Shown here: piece by piece, positions 1-6,865 of the stretch | How the letters are laid out: every line of letters begins with the position of its first letter | How positions within the stretch are numbered: the stretch's first letter is position 1 | From: Omnitrophica WOR_2 bacterium RIFCSPHIGHO2_02_FULL_67_20 | GTDB taxonomy: Bacteria > Omnitrophota > Gorgyraeia > Aquiviventales > Aquiviventaceae | NCBI GenBank assembly: GCA_001805695.1 | Contig: MHGT01000006.1 | Span: 11,586-27,689 of the forward strand | Direction: 5' to 3' | Length of the DNA: 16,104 nucleotides | The notes under the pieces: model-generated | What the model saw: only the letters and a program-made list of their open reading frames with translations | Database searches by the model: none | What the model was told of the DNA's origin: nothing | Position numbers and translations under genes: made by a program

Positions 1-305
1 AGGCCGAGCCGCGTCACGCGCGTGTAGCCGCCGGCGACATCCAGGTAGCGGGGCGCGATCTCCGCAAAGAGCCGCTTGACGAGCGTCCGGTCCTGGAGGA
101 TGCGGTACGCGCGGCGGCGCGAGTGGATGCTGCCCTCTTTACCGAGGGTGACCAGCCGGTCGGCCAGCCGCTGGGCTTCCTTGGCCCGGGCGAGTGTGGT
201 CCGGATCTGGCCATGGTGGACCAGCCCCTTGACGAGGCTGTTCAGAAGCGATTGCCGGTGCTCGCTTGGTCTCGAGAGGCGTTGGTTGCGTTTTCCGTGT
301 CGCAT
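1..305 (-). CDS. rplQ: 50S ribosomal protein L17 (partial, C-terminus off window)
   Basis: L17 is a large-subunit protein near the peptide exit tunnel. About 101 codons are present and the gene runs off the left edge. The start MRHGKRNQRLSRPSEHRQ followed by LLNSLVKGLVHHGQIRTT is the typical L17 N-terminus (family: MRH.k...kLgR...hR.a.lrnl...L..h..I.TT). The ATG at 305 lies three bases after the rpoA stop (TGA GCG-type junction, read TGACGCATG on the minus strand). No Shine-Dalgarno sequence is visible, so translation is probably coupled to rpoA. Its place as last gene of the alpha cluster is standard. Identity is secure; the end and any downstream terminator are not in view. Confidence 0.95.
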   Translation of the reverse strand, partial: MRHGKRNQRLSRPSEHRQSLLNSLVKGLVHHGQIRTTLARAKEAQRLADRLVTLGKEGSIHSRRRAYRILQDRTLVKRLFAEIAPRYLDVAGGYTRVTRLG

Positions 306-308
306 GCG

Positions 309-1304
309 TCAGGGTGAGGCCTGAGTCGCCGCGCTGGCTTCGGACGCGCCCATCCCCAGCGAGAGCCCCATCCCGTGGAGCAGCTCGTCGATCTCCGCCA
401 GCGACTTCTTGCCGAAATTGCGGTACTTCAGCAGCTCCTGCGGGCTCTTCTGCACCAGCTCGCCGATCGTGTGGATCTTGGCTTCCCGCAGGCAGTTGGC
501 CGAGCGGACGGAAAGCTCCAGCTCCGAGATCGGCGTCTTGAGCTTCTCCAGCAGCTCCTCGCTGACCGCTGCCGGCTCTTCCTCCTCCGGCTCCTCCGGC
601 AGCGTCCCGTAGTTCACGAAGAGATCCAGGTGGCGCTGGTAGATGTTGGAGGCGTACAGCAGCGCGTCCTTCGGGCTCATGGCGCCGTTCGTCCAGACTT
701 CCAGCACCAGGCGGTCGTAATCGGTCACCTGGCCGACGCGGGTGTCCTCCACGCTGAAATTCACGCGCGTGACCGGGGAGAACAGGGCGTCAACCGGGAT
801 GACCCCGATGGGCTGGCCCTCTTTCTTGTGCTTCTCCGCGGGCACATAGCCGCGGCCGCGGCTCACATCGAGCTCCATTCGGAACTTCCCCGCCTTGGTC
901 AGCGTGCACAGGGTGAGGTCCGAGTTGACCACTTCCACGGTGTCGTCGCCCTCGAGGTCTCCGGCCGTCACCGGCCCCTTCTTGTCCTTCTCGATCACCA
1001 GCGTCTTTGGCTGGCGCGAGTGGCCCCGCAGGACGAGCTGCTTCACGTTTAGGACGATCTGCGTGACGTCCTCCAGCACGTTGGGGACGGCGCTGAACTC
1101 ATGCAGCACCCCGTCGATCTTGATCGAGGTGATCGCCGCACCCTCAATGGACGAGAGCAGCACCCGCCGGAGGCCGTTGCCGATCGTCATCCCATAGCCG
1201 CGTTCGAACGGCTCCGCGATGAACTTGGCGTACGTCTCGGTCGAGGTCTCCTCATCGCAGGAGAGCTTCTTCGGCATTGCCAGGTCGCGCCACAACGTTC
1301 CCAT
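309..1304 (-). CDS. rpoA: DNA-directed RNA polymerase subunit alpha
   Basis: RpoA dimerises to start RNA polymerase assembly, and its C-terminal domain contacts UP elements and activators. The protein has 331 aa from the chosen start. The N-terminal domain carries EPFERGYGMTIGNGLRRVLLSS (about residues 31-52, quoted here by its FERGYGMTIGN core at 34-43). An acidic linker (EEPEEEE, about 237-243) separates it from the C-terminal domain with LSVRSANCL (Arg267, the position of E. coli Arg265) and RNFGKKSL (about 295-302). An in-frame ATG 11 codons upstream overlaps rpsD. I prefer the ATG at 1304 because AAGGAGG sits just upstream and the family often begins with a short M-x-x-x-W-R-x-L segment before P-K-K/R. 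It lies 10 bases after rpsD. Confidence 0.97.
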   Translation of the reverse strand: MGTLWRDLAMPKKLSCDEETSTETYAKFIAEPFERGYGMTIGNGLRRVLLSSIEGAAITSIKIDGVLHEFSAVPNVLEDVTQIVLNVKQLVLRGHSRQPKTLVIEKDKKGPVTAGDLEGDDTVEVVNSDLTLCTLTKAGKFRMELDVSRGRGYVPAEKHKKEGQPIGVIPVDALFSPVTRVNFSVEDTRVGQVTDYDRLVLEVWTNGAMSPKDALLYASNIYQRHLDLFVNYGTLPEEPEEEEPAAVSEELLEKLKTPISELELSVRSANCLREAKIHTIGELVQKSPQELLKYRNFGKKSLAEIDELLHGMGLSLGMGASEASAATQASP

Positions 1305-1314
1305 CCACCCCTCC

Positions 1315-1944
1315 TTATTTCGAGTACAACTCAACAATCAGTTGTTCCTGGATGCTGGCACCCATGTCGGAGCGCTGCGGGGTCCGGATGACCACGCCCT
1401 TCAGCTGTTCCGTATCGACCTGCAGCCATGCGGGGACCGGCCGGGTTTTCGTGCGTTCCAGGTTCTGCGTGATGCGCTCGGCCTGTCCCTTGCGCTGGGG
1501 GGCGAGCTGGATGACGTCGCCCGCCTTGACCTGGTACGACGGGATGTTGACCAGCCGGCCGTTCACCATCGTGGCCCGGTGGCCGACGATCTGGCGCCCT
1601 TCCCGCCGCGAGGTGGCGAAGCCCATCCGGTAGAGCACGTTGTCGAGCCGGCGCTCCAGCATCTCGAGGAGCTGCTGGCCCGTGACGCCCTTGGCCTTCT
1701 GGGCGATGTTGAAGTACCGCCGGAACTGGCGCTCCAGCATGCCGTACATCCGCTTGACCTTCTGCTTCTCGCGCAGCTGGATGCCGTAGTCCGAGAGCTT
1801 GACGCGCAGCTGCCCGTGCTGGCCGGGGGGATAGGCGCGCTTCACGCCGGCGCACTTGCCGGTGTCGCACTTCATGCCTTTCAGGAAGAGGTGCGTGCCC
1901 TCCCGCCGGCACAGCCGCGCGGCCGGCCCGGTATAGCGTCCCAT
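1315..1944 (-). CDS. rpsD: 30S ribosomal protein S4
   Basis: S4 is a primary 16S rRNA-binding protein that nucleates 30S assembly; in Proteobacteria it also represses the alpha operon. The protein has 209 aa, a normal length. MGRYTGPAARLCRREG opens the family N-terminus, and the S4 RNA-binding domain is seen as LERRLDNVLYRMGFATSRRE and VNGRLVNIPSYQVKAGD. Three of the four cysteines of the zinc form are present (Cys12, Cys26, Cys31), but position 9, Cys in zinc-type S4 such as that of Thermus, is Ala. The start at 1944 shares one base with the rpsK stop (TAATG), which implies coupling. An in-frame ATG ten codons upstream lies inside rpsK and does not match the family. Confidence 0.96.
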   Translation of the reverse strand: MGRYTGPAARLCRREGTHLFLKGMKCDTGKCAGVKRAYPPGQHGQLRVKLSDYGIQLREKQKVKRMYGMLERQFRRYFNIAQKAKGVTGQQLLEMLERRLDNVLYRMGFATSRREGRQIVGHRATMVNGRLVNIPSYQVKAGDVIQLAPQRKGQAERITQNLERTKTRPVPAWLQVDTEQLKGVVIRTPQRSDMGASIQEQLIVELYSK

Positions 1945-2459
1945 TAGACGCGCCTCCGCTTCGGCGGACGGCATCCGTTGTGGGGGATTGGGGTGACATC
2001 CTTGATCGCCGTGATGCTCAGCCCGGCCTGCGAGAGCGAGCGGATGGCCGACTCGCGTCCCTGGCCCGGCCCCTTGACGAACACCTCGACCTCCTTGAGC
2101 CCCGCATCGAGCGCCTTCTTGGCGGCGTTCATGGCCGCGATCTGGGCGGCATAGGGCGTGGACTTGCGCGAGCCGTGGTAGCCGCTCGAGCCGGCCGTGC
2201 TCCAGCAGACCGTGTTGCCCGCGCGGTCGGTGATCGTGACAATCGTATTGTTGAAGGTCGCAAAGATGTGGGCGATCCCCTGCGTCGTGGACAGCTTCTT
2301 CTTCCCGCGCGTCCGCGGAGCCGTCTTCGGCGCGTCCTTGCCCGCCGCTTTCTCCGCCGGACTCGTGGCTTTGTCCGCCGTCTCCGGCGCGCTCGCGCCG
2401 GCGGGCGGGGCAGGCAGGTTCGCCGGCTCCCCCGGACCGCTCTTGTCTGCGTCAGCCAT
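1944..2459 (-). CDS. rpsK: 30S ribosomal protein S11 with long N-terminal extension
   Basis: S11 binds 16S rRNA on the 30S platform, lining the mRNA exit path. The conserved domain begins near residue 53 (KKLSTTQGIAHIFATFNNT) and runs to the usual basic end PHNGCRPPKRRRV. At 171 aa it is about 40 residues longer than most S11 proteins, because of an Ala/Pro/Lys-rich, low-complexity N-terminus. The long start is supported by AAAGGAG six bases before the ATG at 2459. No in-frame Met lies between residue 1 and the core, so the extension is very probably translated. It is preceded by a 169-base repeat-filled gap. Confidence 0.95.
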   Translation of the reverse strand: MADADKSGPGEPANLPAPPAGASAPETADKATSPAEKAAGKDAPKTAPRTRGKKKLSTTQGIAHIFATFNNTIVTITDRAGNTVCWSTAGSSGYHGSRKSTPYAAQIAAMNAAKKALDAGLKEVEVFVKGPGQGRESAIRSLSQAGLSITAIKDVTPIPHNGCRPPKRRRV

Positions 2460-2628
2460 GCTCAGCTCCTTTCGCTTCTAAAGCGTGTTTCACAACCACC
2501 AGTATGATTCCGCAGATTTTGAGGAGATTTCGCCGATGACGACGTCCATCTGCGAAATCAATTCACAATCTGCGAAATCCATCTTCGGTTTTGAAAGGCG
2601 CTCTAAATAAACTGCTAGGGATGCGGAA
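2460..2628. repeat. Intergenic repeat region rpsM-rpsK (nested palindrome, family A)
   Basis: This is the longest gap in the window (169 bases). The core element is 2504-2585. Its outer arms are GATTCCGCAGATT (2506-2518) and AATCTGCGAAATC (2567-2579), complementary except for one position. Inner arms are about 2525-2537 and 2548-2559. A half-copy, GATGCGGAATCAT (2620-2632), overlaps the rpsM stop codon. Unlike the other copies this one is separated from the downstream start (rpsK) by about 45 bases that include a good Shine-Dalgarno sequence. I see no gene and no clear promoter here. Confidence 0.85.
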
Positions 2629-3036
2629 TCATGTTCGCGCCGGGCCCGATCCAGTGACCGGCCGCGTCGTCCGCTTCCGCACGCCCACCCGGGGCCGCGG
2701 TCCCTTCCGGCTGCGCGCGTTGGTGCGGGTCCGCTGGCCGCGCACGGGCAGCCCTCTCTTGTGGCGCAGCCCGCGGTAGGACCCGATATCGATCAGCCGC
2801 TTGATGTTCGCCGTCACCTCGCGCCGCAGGTCGCCTTCCACCTTGGCCGTGGCCTGGATGGTTTGAGTCAGCTTGGAGACCTCCTCATCCGTCAGGTCTT
2901 TCGCGCGTTTGTTCGGGTCAATCTGGGTGACGGACAGCACCCGGCGGGATGTCGCCGGTCCCACGCCGAAGAGGTAGGTCAACGCCACCTCGATCCGCTT
3001 TTCTTTCGGCACCTCGATTCCGACGATTCTCGGCAT
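2629..3036 (-). CDS. rpsM: 30S ribosomal protein S13
   Basis: S13 sits in the 30S head and forms bridges to the 50S subunit; its C-terminal tail reaches the P-site tRNA. The protein has 135 aa, about ten more than usual. MPRIVGIEVPKEKRIEVALTY, then the helix-two-turn-helix region (GVGPATSRRVL), the long helix, and RGLRHKRGLPVRGQRTRTNAR are all typical. The extra length is the C-terminal tail after GVRKR (TTRPVTGSGPART). The stop codon TGA is the beginning of a repeat-like TGATTCCGCAT, so the tail end may reflect repeat arrival. The start has GGGAG about ten bases upstream. Confidence 0.96.
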   Translation of the reverse strand: MPRIVGIEVPKEKRIEVALTYLFGVGPATSRRVLSVTQIDPNKRAKDLTDEEVSKLTQTIQATAKVEGDLRREVTANIKRLIDIGSYRGLRHKRGLPVRGQRTRTNARSRKGPRPRVGVRKRTTRPVTGSGPART

Positions 3037-3057
3037 GAAGACGGCGCTCCCTTCCCG

Positions 3058-3171
3058 TTACCCTTGTCGCTGCTTGTGCTTCGGATTATCGCAGATCACC
3101 CGGATGATCCGCTGGCGGCGGATGATCTTGCACTTGCTGCAGATCCGTTTCACCGATGCGCGTACTTTCAT
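3058..3171 (-). CDS. rpmJ: 50S ribosomal protein L36 (zinc-binding form)
   Basis: This is a 37-codon gene read directly from the sequence. The product starts MKVRASVKRICSKCKIIRR and ends NPKHKQRQG. L36 is the smallest 50S protein and stabilises 23S rRNA at the base of the L7/L12 stalk. Cys11, Cys14, Cys27 and His32 form the complete Cys3-His zinc ribbon, so this is the zinc-containing (C+) paralogue. Its place between infA and rpsM is canonical. There is no convincing Shine-Dalgarno sequence. The bases just before the ATG are the last unit of an octamer array. Confidence 0.96.
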   Translation of the reverse strand: MKVRASVKRICSKCKIIRRQRIIRVICDNPKHKQRQG

Positions 3172-3212
3172 GTGTCCGTTACCCCGTTAGCCGGTTGGCC
3201 GGTTCGCCCACA
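3172..3212. repeat. Degenerate octamer array between infA and rpmJ
   Basis: Four adjacent 8-base units on the plus strand fill most of this 41-base gap: TCCGTTAC (3175), CCCGTTAG (3183), CCGGTTGG (3191) and CCGGTTCG (3199). The rough consensus is CCSGTTNG. The last unit on the coding strand ends four bases before the rpmJ ATG and takes the place where a Shine-Dalgarno sequence would be. I see no other signal. Confidence 0.65.
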
Positions 3213-3428
3213 CTAAAAGCGAAATGTGATACGTCCTCTCGTCAAGTCGTAGGGCGACAGCTCCAGCTTCACACGGTCGCCCGGCAGGATGCGGATATAG
3301 TGCTTCCGCAGCTTGCCGCCCAGGTGCGCCAGCACGGAGTGGCCGTCCTGGATCTCGACCCGGAACATCGTGTTGGGGAGCGCCTCCGTGATCGTCCCCT
3401 CAATTTCGATCAAGTCTTCTTTCGGCAT
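3213..3428 (-). CDS. infA: Translation initiation factor IF-1
   Basis: IF-1 is an OB-fold protein that binds the 30S A site and supports IF-2 and IF-3 during initiation. The 71-aa length is standard. MPKEDLIEIEGTITEALPNT, FRVEIQDGHSVLAHLGGKLR, KHYIRILPGDRVKLELSPYD and a C-terminal LTRGRITFRF match the family from end to end. AAGGGAC stands directly before the ATG. The gene follows map across a quasi-palindromic repeat and precedes rpmJ, the usual order for this cluster. Confidence 0.97.
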   Translation of the reverse strand: MPKEDLIEIEGTITEALPNTMFRVEIQDGHSVLAHLGGKLRKHYIRILPGDRVKLELSPYDLTRGRITFRF

Positions 3429-3480
3429 GTCCCTTCGAGAGTAACCGGTGACCAGAGACCGGTAACCAGCTGGTTTCTGG
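3429..3480. repeat. 58-bp quasi-palindrome with heptamer period, map-infA junction
   Basis: The repeat itself spans 3441-3498, so it fills most of this gap and runs 18 bases into map. It is an imperfect inverted repeat of 29 + 29 bases centred on CCAGCTGG (centre 3469/3470). On the coding strand the left half reads as heptamers GGTAACC, GGACACC, AGTAACC, AGAAACC, and the right half as GGTTACC, GGTCTCT, GGTCACC, GGTTACT. The outermost eight bases of each arm (GTAACCGG/CCGGTTAC) match perfectly. Confidence 0.8.
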
Positions 3481-4248
3481 TTACTGGTGTCCGGTTACCT
3501 CGTCAGTTCTCGTCAAGACCTCCGGGCCGTGTTCGGTGACGGCCACCGTGTGCTCAAAGTGGGCGGCGAGCGACCGGTCCTTCGTGACGACGGTCCACCC
3601 GTCGGACAGGATGTGCACGTCGTAGCTGCCCAGCGTCACCATCGGCTCGATGGCGAGCACCATGCCGGGCCGGAGCCTCGGCCCCATATTTGGCTCACCG
3701 AAGTTCGGGATGGGCGGTTCTTCGTGCAGGGCGCGCCCGATCCCGTGCCCCACGAAATCTCTGACCACCCCGAATCCCGCGCGTTCCACGACCCGCTGGA
3801 CCGCATGCGAAATGTCCGAGAGCCGGCGGCCCGCGGATGCGGCGGCAATGCCGTCCTCCAGCGCCCGCTTGGTCGCCTCGGAAAGCCGCCGCGCCTGCGG
3901 GCTCACCGCGCCGACCGGCACCGTCACGGCTGCGTCGGCGAACAAGCCGTCCACCACCGCGCCCGCATCGATGCTGACGAGATCTCCTTCGCGCAGCTTG
4001 CGCTCGCCGGGGATGCCGTGCACGACCTCTTCGTTGACCGAAACGCAGATCGTCGCCGGAAAGCCCCGGTAGTGCAAGAACGCCGAGGCCGCACCCGCCC
4101 GTCGGAGGTATGCGCCAGCCGCCTCGTCGAGCTGCTGCGTCCGGATCCCCGGCCGGACGAACGCGGCCAGGTGCGCGAGCAGTCCTGCCACGATCTGGCC
4201 GGCGCGGCGCATGACGTCAATTTCTCCCGGCGTCTTGAGTTCGATCAT
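3481..4248 (-). CDS. map: Methionine aminopeptidase, type I
   Basis: MetAP removes the initiator methionine from new proteins as they leave the ribosome. The protein is 255 aa, typical for bacterial MetAP1, and has a pita-bread fold. All five metal ligands are visible: Asp94 (SIDAG), Asp105 (FADAAV), His168 (GHGIG), Glu201 (IEPMV) and Glu232 (FEHTV). The substrate-contacting histidines His77 (VVHGIP) and His175 (LHEEP) are also present. No zinc-finger N-terminal extension is present. The last five residues (VTGHQ) and the stop codon are encoded by the downstream quasi-palindromic repeat. No Shine-Dalgarno sequence precedes the ATG, which sits behind a short family-A repeat fragment. Confidence 0.97.
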   Translation of the reverse strand: MIELKTPGEIDVMRRAGQIVAGLLAHLAAFVRPGIRTQQLDEAAGAYLRRAGAASAFLHYRGFPATICVSVNEEVVHGIPGERKLREGDLVSIDAGAVVDGLFADAAVTVPVGAVSPQARRLSEATKRALEDGIAAASAGRRLSDISHAVQRVVERAGFGVVRDFVGHGIGRALHEEPPIPNFGEPNMGPRLRPGMVLAIEPMVTLGSYDVHILSDGWTVVTKDRSLAAHFEHTVAVTEHGPEVLTRTDEVTGHQ

Positions 4249-4279
4249 TTCTGACTTTAAAAATCCGTGTAATCACGTT
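4249..4279. repeat. Short family-A repeat fragment, adk-map junction
   Basis: The 31-base gap contains AATCCGTGTAATCA (4262-4275), a single 14-mer arm of the family found complete elsewhere in this operon. The coding strand reads CGTGATTACACG, itself a tiny palindrome, then a T/A-rich stretch to the map ATG. It looks like a solitary or decayed half-element. No Shine-Dalgarno sequence is seen. Confidence 0.6.
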
Positions 4280-4942
4280 TCAGTTCACCCAGTCCTGGCG
4301 GCGAAACAGGCCGAGGGTGCGTTTGTAGACCGTCTCGACATGACCGGCGCCGTTCACGGGAAAGAGCAGCCCCTTTTGCCGGTAGTAGGCCAAAAGCGGT
4401 GCGGCCGCCTTCCGGTCGATCGACAGCCGCTTGCGGATCGTCTCAAGCCGGTCATCCTTGCGGGTGGTCAGCCGTCCGTTGCAGCGGTCGCAGCGGCCCA
4501 GGTGCTTGGGGCGCATCGTGCGGACGTGGTAATTCTCGCCGCACCGTGCGCAGACCCGGCGTCCCGACAGGCGCCTGACGAGGAGCGACGTCGGCGACGT
4601 GAGATACACGGCGCCATCCAGCGGCTGGCGGTGCCGCCGGAGCACCCGGTCCAGCCCCGCCGCCTGAGCGCGCGTGCGCGGAAAGCCGTCCAGGACGAAC
4701 CCCCGCGACGACCCGCCCCGTCCGCTCAGCCGCTTCGCCATCACCTCGACCACCAGGTTGTTCGGGACCAGTCGGCCGCTCGTGACGTACGCCTTGACCC
4801 GCTGGCCCAAGGGGCTGTTGCGCGCGATCTCCTCGCGGAAGATTTGTCCCGTCGAAAGATGCGGCGCGCCCAGCCGCTCCCGATAGAGCGATGCCAAAGA
4901 GCCTTTGCCGGCCCCCGGGGGGCCCAAGAGTACGATGCGCAC
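4280..4942 (-). CDS. adk: Adenylate kinase (zinc-LID form)
   Basis: Adk catalyses ATP + AMP = 2 ADP in the cytoplasm. The 220-aa long form has a P-loop GPPGAGKG (7-14), the AMP-binding region (STGQIFREEI at 30-39, DGFPRT at 85-90) and a LID domain with Cys131, Cys134, Cys151 and Cys154, a complete four-cysteine zinc site. RKDDRLETIRKRL (161-173) carries the arginines after the LID. Two details differ from the common consensus: Ser rather than Thr after the P-loop GKG, and STGQIF where most bacteria have STGDLL or STGDML. The start codon is GTG, two bases after the secY stop. The secY-adk-map order is classical. Confidence 0.95.
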   Translation of the reverse strand: MRIVLLGPPGAGKGSLASLYRERLGAPHLSTGQIFREEIARNSPLGQRVKAYVTSGRLVPNNLVVEVMAKRLSGRGGSSRGFVLDGFPRTRAQAAGLDRVLRRHRQPLDGAVYLTSPTSLLVRRLSGRRVCARCGENYHVRTMRPKHLGRCDRCNGRLTTRKDDRLETIRKRLSIDRKAAAPLLAYYRQKGLLFPVNGAGHVETVYKRTLGLFRRQDWVN

Positions 4943-4944
4943 GA

Positions 4945-6303
4945 TTACCGTCGGCTTTTTAACCGCCCGGACTTGAAGAAGCCTTCGTAGTGTCGCATGA
5001 GCAGATGCGACTCGATCTGTTTCATCGTATCGAGCGTGACGCCGATCACAATCAGGAGGCTTGTGCCGCCGAAGAAGCCGGCGACCCTTGCTGGAATCTT
5101 CATCCAGGCCATGACGATATCGGGCAGGATGGCGATGACGACGAGGTACACCGCCGCCGCGAATGTCACGCGGGTCAAGATCTTGTCCAGGTAGTCCACG
5201 GTCGGCTGCCCCGGCCGGATGCCGGGGATGAAGGCGCCGACCTTCTTCATCTGCTCAGCCGCCTCGAGGAACTGGTGCGCCGTCAGCGCCGTGCTGAAGT
5301 AGGTAAAAAACAGGATCAGCGCCGCATAACAGAGGTTGAAGACGAGCGAGGTCCGGGAGAACCAGTCCATTAACCCATGCAGCTGCGGCACGAAGCCCGC
5401 GAGCTGAATCGGAAAGTACAGGAGCGACACGGCGAAAATAATCGGCAGCACCCCGCCGCTGTTCACCTTGAGCGGCAGGTAGGTGCTCTGCCCCCCGTAC
5501 ACCTTCCGCCCGACGACCCGGCGCGCGTATTGGACCGGAATCCGGCGTTGGCCCTGCTCGACGAAGATGATCGCCATGACGATGCCCACGAGAAAGGCAC
5601 CCATCGCCATGAAGACCAGCGGCGCCATGGGCGACTGGTTCAGCCCGCCGGGCCCCAGGCGCAGCGTGATGTCCCGGATGGCGAGCGGGATGCGCCCGAC
5701 GATCGAGGCGGTCATCAGGAGGCTCATCCCGTTGCCGATGCCGTGCTCGGTGATCTGCTCGGCGAGCCACATGATGATCGCCATGCCGCCCGTCATGGTC
5801 AGGACGGTGAGGAACCGGAACCCCAGCCCGGGGGTCAGCACGATCTGCGCGTGGAACTGCGCCGGAATCGCCTGTTCCAGCAGCAGCGCGTACATGAACG
5901 AGTTGATGACGGCCAGGAGGACCGTGGCGTACCGCGAGTACTGGTGGAGCTTGCGGTAGCCCTGCATCCCCTCCTTGCGCAGCTTCTCGAGCGCCGGGAT
6001 GGCCGTGGCGAGCAGCGTCTCCACGATGATCGTCGCGCTGATGTAGGGCATGATCCCCAGCGCGAAGATGGTGGCGTTGGAGAGCGCGCCCCCCGTGAAC
6101 ATGTCGAGCAGATTGAGGAGTCCGCCGCCGCTCGCGGCCGACACCTCATCGAAGATCCGGCCCAGCTCCCGTCCGTTGATCCCGGGCACCGGAATGAAGA
6201 TGCCCACCTCGTAGATCGCGAGCATCGCGAGCGTGAAGACGAGCTTCTTCCGGAGCTCGGGGATGCTCCACGCGTTGACGAGGGCGCTGAGGAGTCGGAA
6301 CAT
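4945..6303 (-). CDS. secY: Preprotein translocase subunit SecY
   Basis: SecY is the channel of the SecYEG translocon in the inner membrane. The 452-aa protein has about ten hydrophobic segments. The N-terminus (RKKLVFTLAMLAIYEVGIFI), the plug region (LLNLLDMFTGGALSNATIFALG), the cytosolic loop with RRIPVQYARRVVGRK, and the C-terminal loop VGAFIPGIRPGQPTVDYL all fit the family. The tail MRHYEGFFKSGRLKSRR is usual. The ATG at 6303 has no Shine-Dalgarno sequence. A family-A repeat arm ends nine bases upstream and the intervening leader is A/T rich. It follows rplO as in other spc clusters. Confidence 0.97.
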   Translation of the reverse strand: MFRLLSALVNAWSIPELRKKLVFTLAMLAIYEVGIFIPVPGINGRELGRIFDEVSAASGGGLLNLLDMFTGGALSNATIFALGIMPYISATIIVETLLATAIPALEKLRKEGMQGYRKLHQYSRYATVLLAVINSFMYALLLEQAIPAQFHAQIVLTPGLGFRFLTVLTMTGGMAIIMWLAEQITEHGIGNGMSLLMTASIVGRIPLAIRDITLRLGPGGLNQSPMAPLVFMAMGAFLVGIVMAIIFVEQGQRRIPVQYARRVVGRKVYGGQSTYLPLKVNSGGVLPIIFAVSLLYFPIQLAGFVPQLHGLMDWFSRTSLVFNLCYAALILFFTYFSTALTAHQFLEAAEQMKKVGAFIPGIRPGQPTVDYLDKILTRVTFAAAVYLVVIAILPDIVMAWMKIPARVAGFFGGTSLLIVIGVTLDTMKQIESHLLMRHYEGFFKSGRLKSRR

Positions 6304-6383
6304 TTTTAAATGGATTTCACAGATTTCAAAAGCTGATTACGCAGATAAATCTGCGGAATCATCTTTTAAAAATCCGCGAAATC
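6304..6383. repeat. Family-A nested palindrome, rplO-secY junction
   Basis: Outer arms are GATTTCACAGATT (6313-6325) and AATCCGCGAAATC (6371-6383). Inner arms are GATTACGCAGAT (6335-6346) and AATCTGCGGAATC (6348-6360). On the transcribed strand the two outer mismatches become G-U pairs. The outer arm overlaps the rplO stop codon by two bases, and the other end stops nine bases before the secY ATG, so the element occupies the whole gap. Confidence 0.85.
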
Positions 6384-6837
6384 ATTTCTCAATGAGCTCC
6401 ACCGTGCCGCCGGCCTGCTGCACCTTGGCCGTGGCCGAGGCGCTGGCGCGGTGGACCACGATGGTGACCCGCTTCGTGAGCGTTCCGTCTCCGAGGAGCT
6501 TCACAGCCTGGGAGGCGCGATTCATGAGATGCCGCGCTTTGAGCAGCTCGGGCGTCACACGCTCCCCATCGTTGAACCGGTTGAGCTGCTCGACGTTGAT
6601 GATCTCGGCGCGCTCAGGCCGTCCGGTCGCTTTTTGCCGGAACCCGCGCTTGGGGAGGCGCCGGATGAGCGGACTGCGGCCGCCCTCAAACCCCGGCCGC
6701 TTGCCGGATCCAGTCCGCGCGCGCTGGCCTTTCTGGCCGCGCGTGGCGGTCTTGCCGTGGCCGGAGCCGATGCCCCGCCCCACCCGCTTCTTGCGGTGGC
6801 GCGCGCCGGGCACGGAGGGAATCGTTGACACGTTCAT
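6382..6837 (-). CDS. rplO: 50S ribosomal protein L15
   Basis: L15 is a late-assembling 50S protein that threads a basic, glycine-rich arm into 23S rRNA. The protein has 151 aa. The arm is seen as KKRVGRGIGSGHGKTATRGQ and GQRARTGSGKRPGFEGGRSP, followed by the globular domain (NVEQLNRFNDGERVTPELL, and a C-terminal VHRASASATAKVQQAGGTVE). I chose the ATG at 6837, giving MNVSTIPSVPGARHRKKRVG. A start 16 codons upstream would overlap rpsE and is not family-like. It follows rpsE by 28 bases with no L30 gene between. The stop TGA lies inside a repeat arm. Confidence 0.95.
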   Translation of the reverse strand: MNVSTIPSVPGARHRKKRVGRGIGSGHGKTATRGQKGQRARTGSGKRPGFEGGRSPLIRRLPKRGFRQKATGRPERAEIINVEQLNRFNDGERVTPELLKARHLMNRASQAVKLLGDGTLTKRVTIVVHRASASATAKVQQAGGTVELIEK

Positions 6838-6865
6838 GAGAGTCGTTTCCCGTGAGGACGTTGTG

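Noticed and set aside
1305..1337. Longer RpoA start eleven codons upstream
   Set aside because: It overlaps the rpsD end; AAGGAGG is placed for the ATG at 1304, and the extra residues are not family-like.
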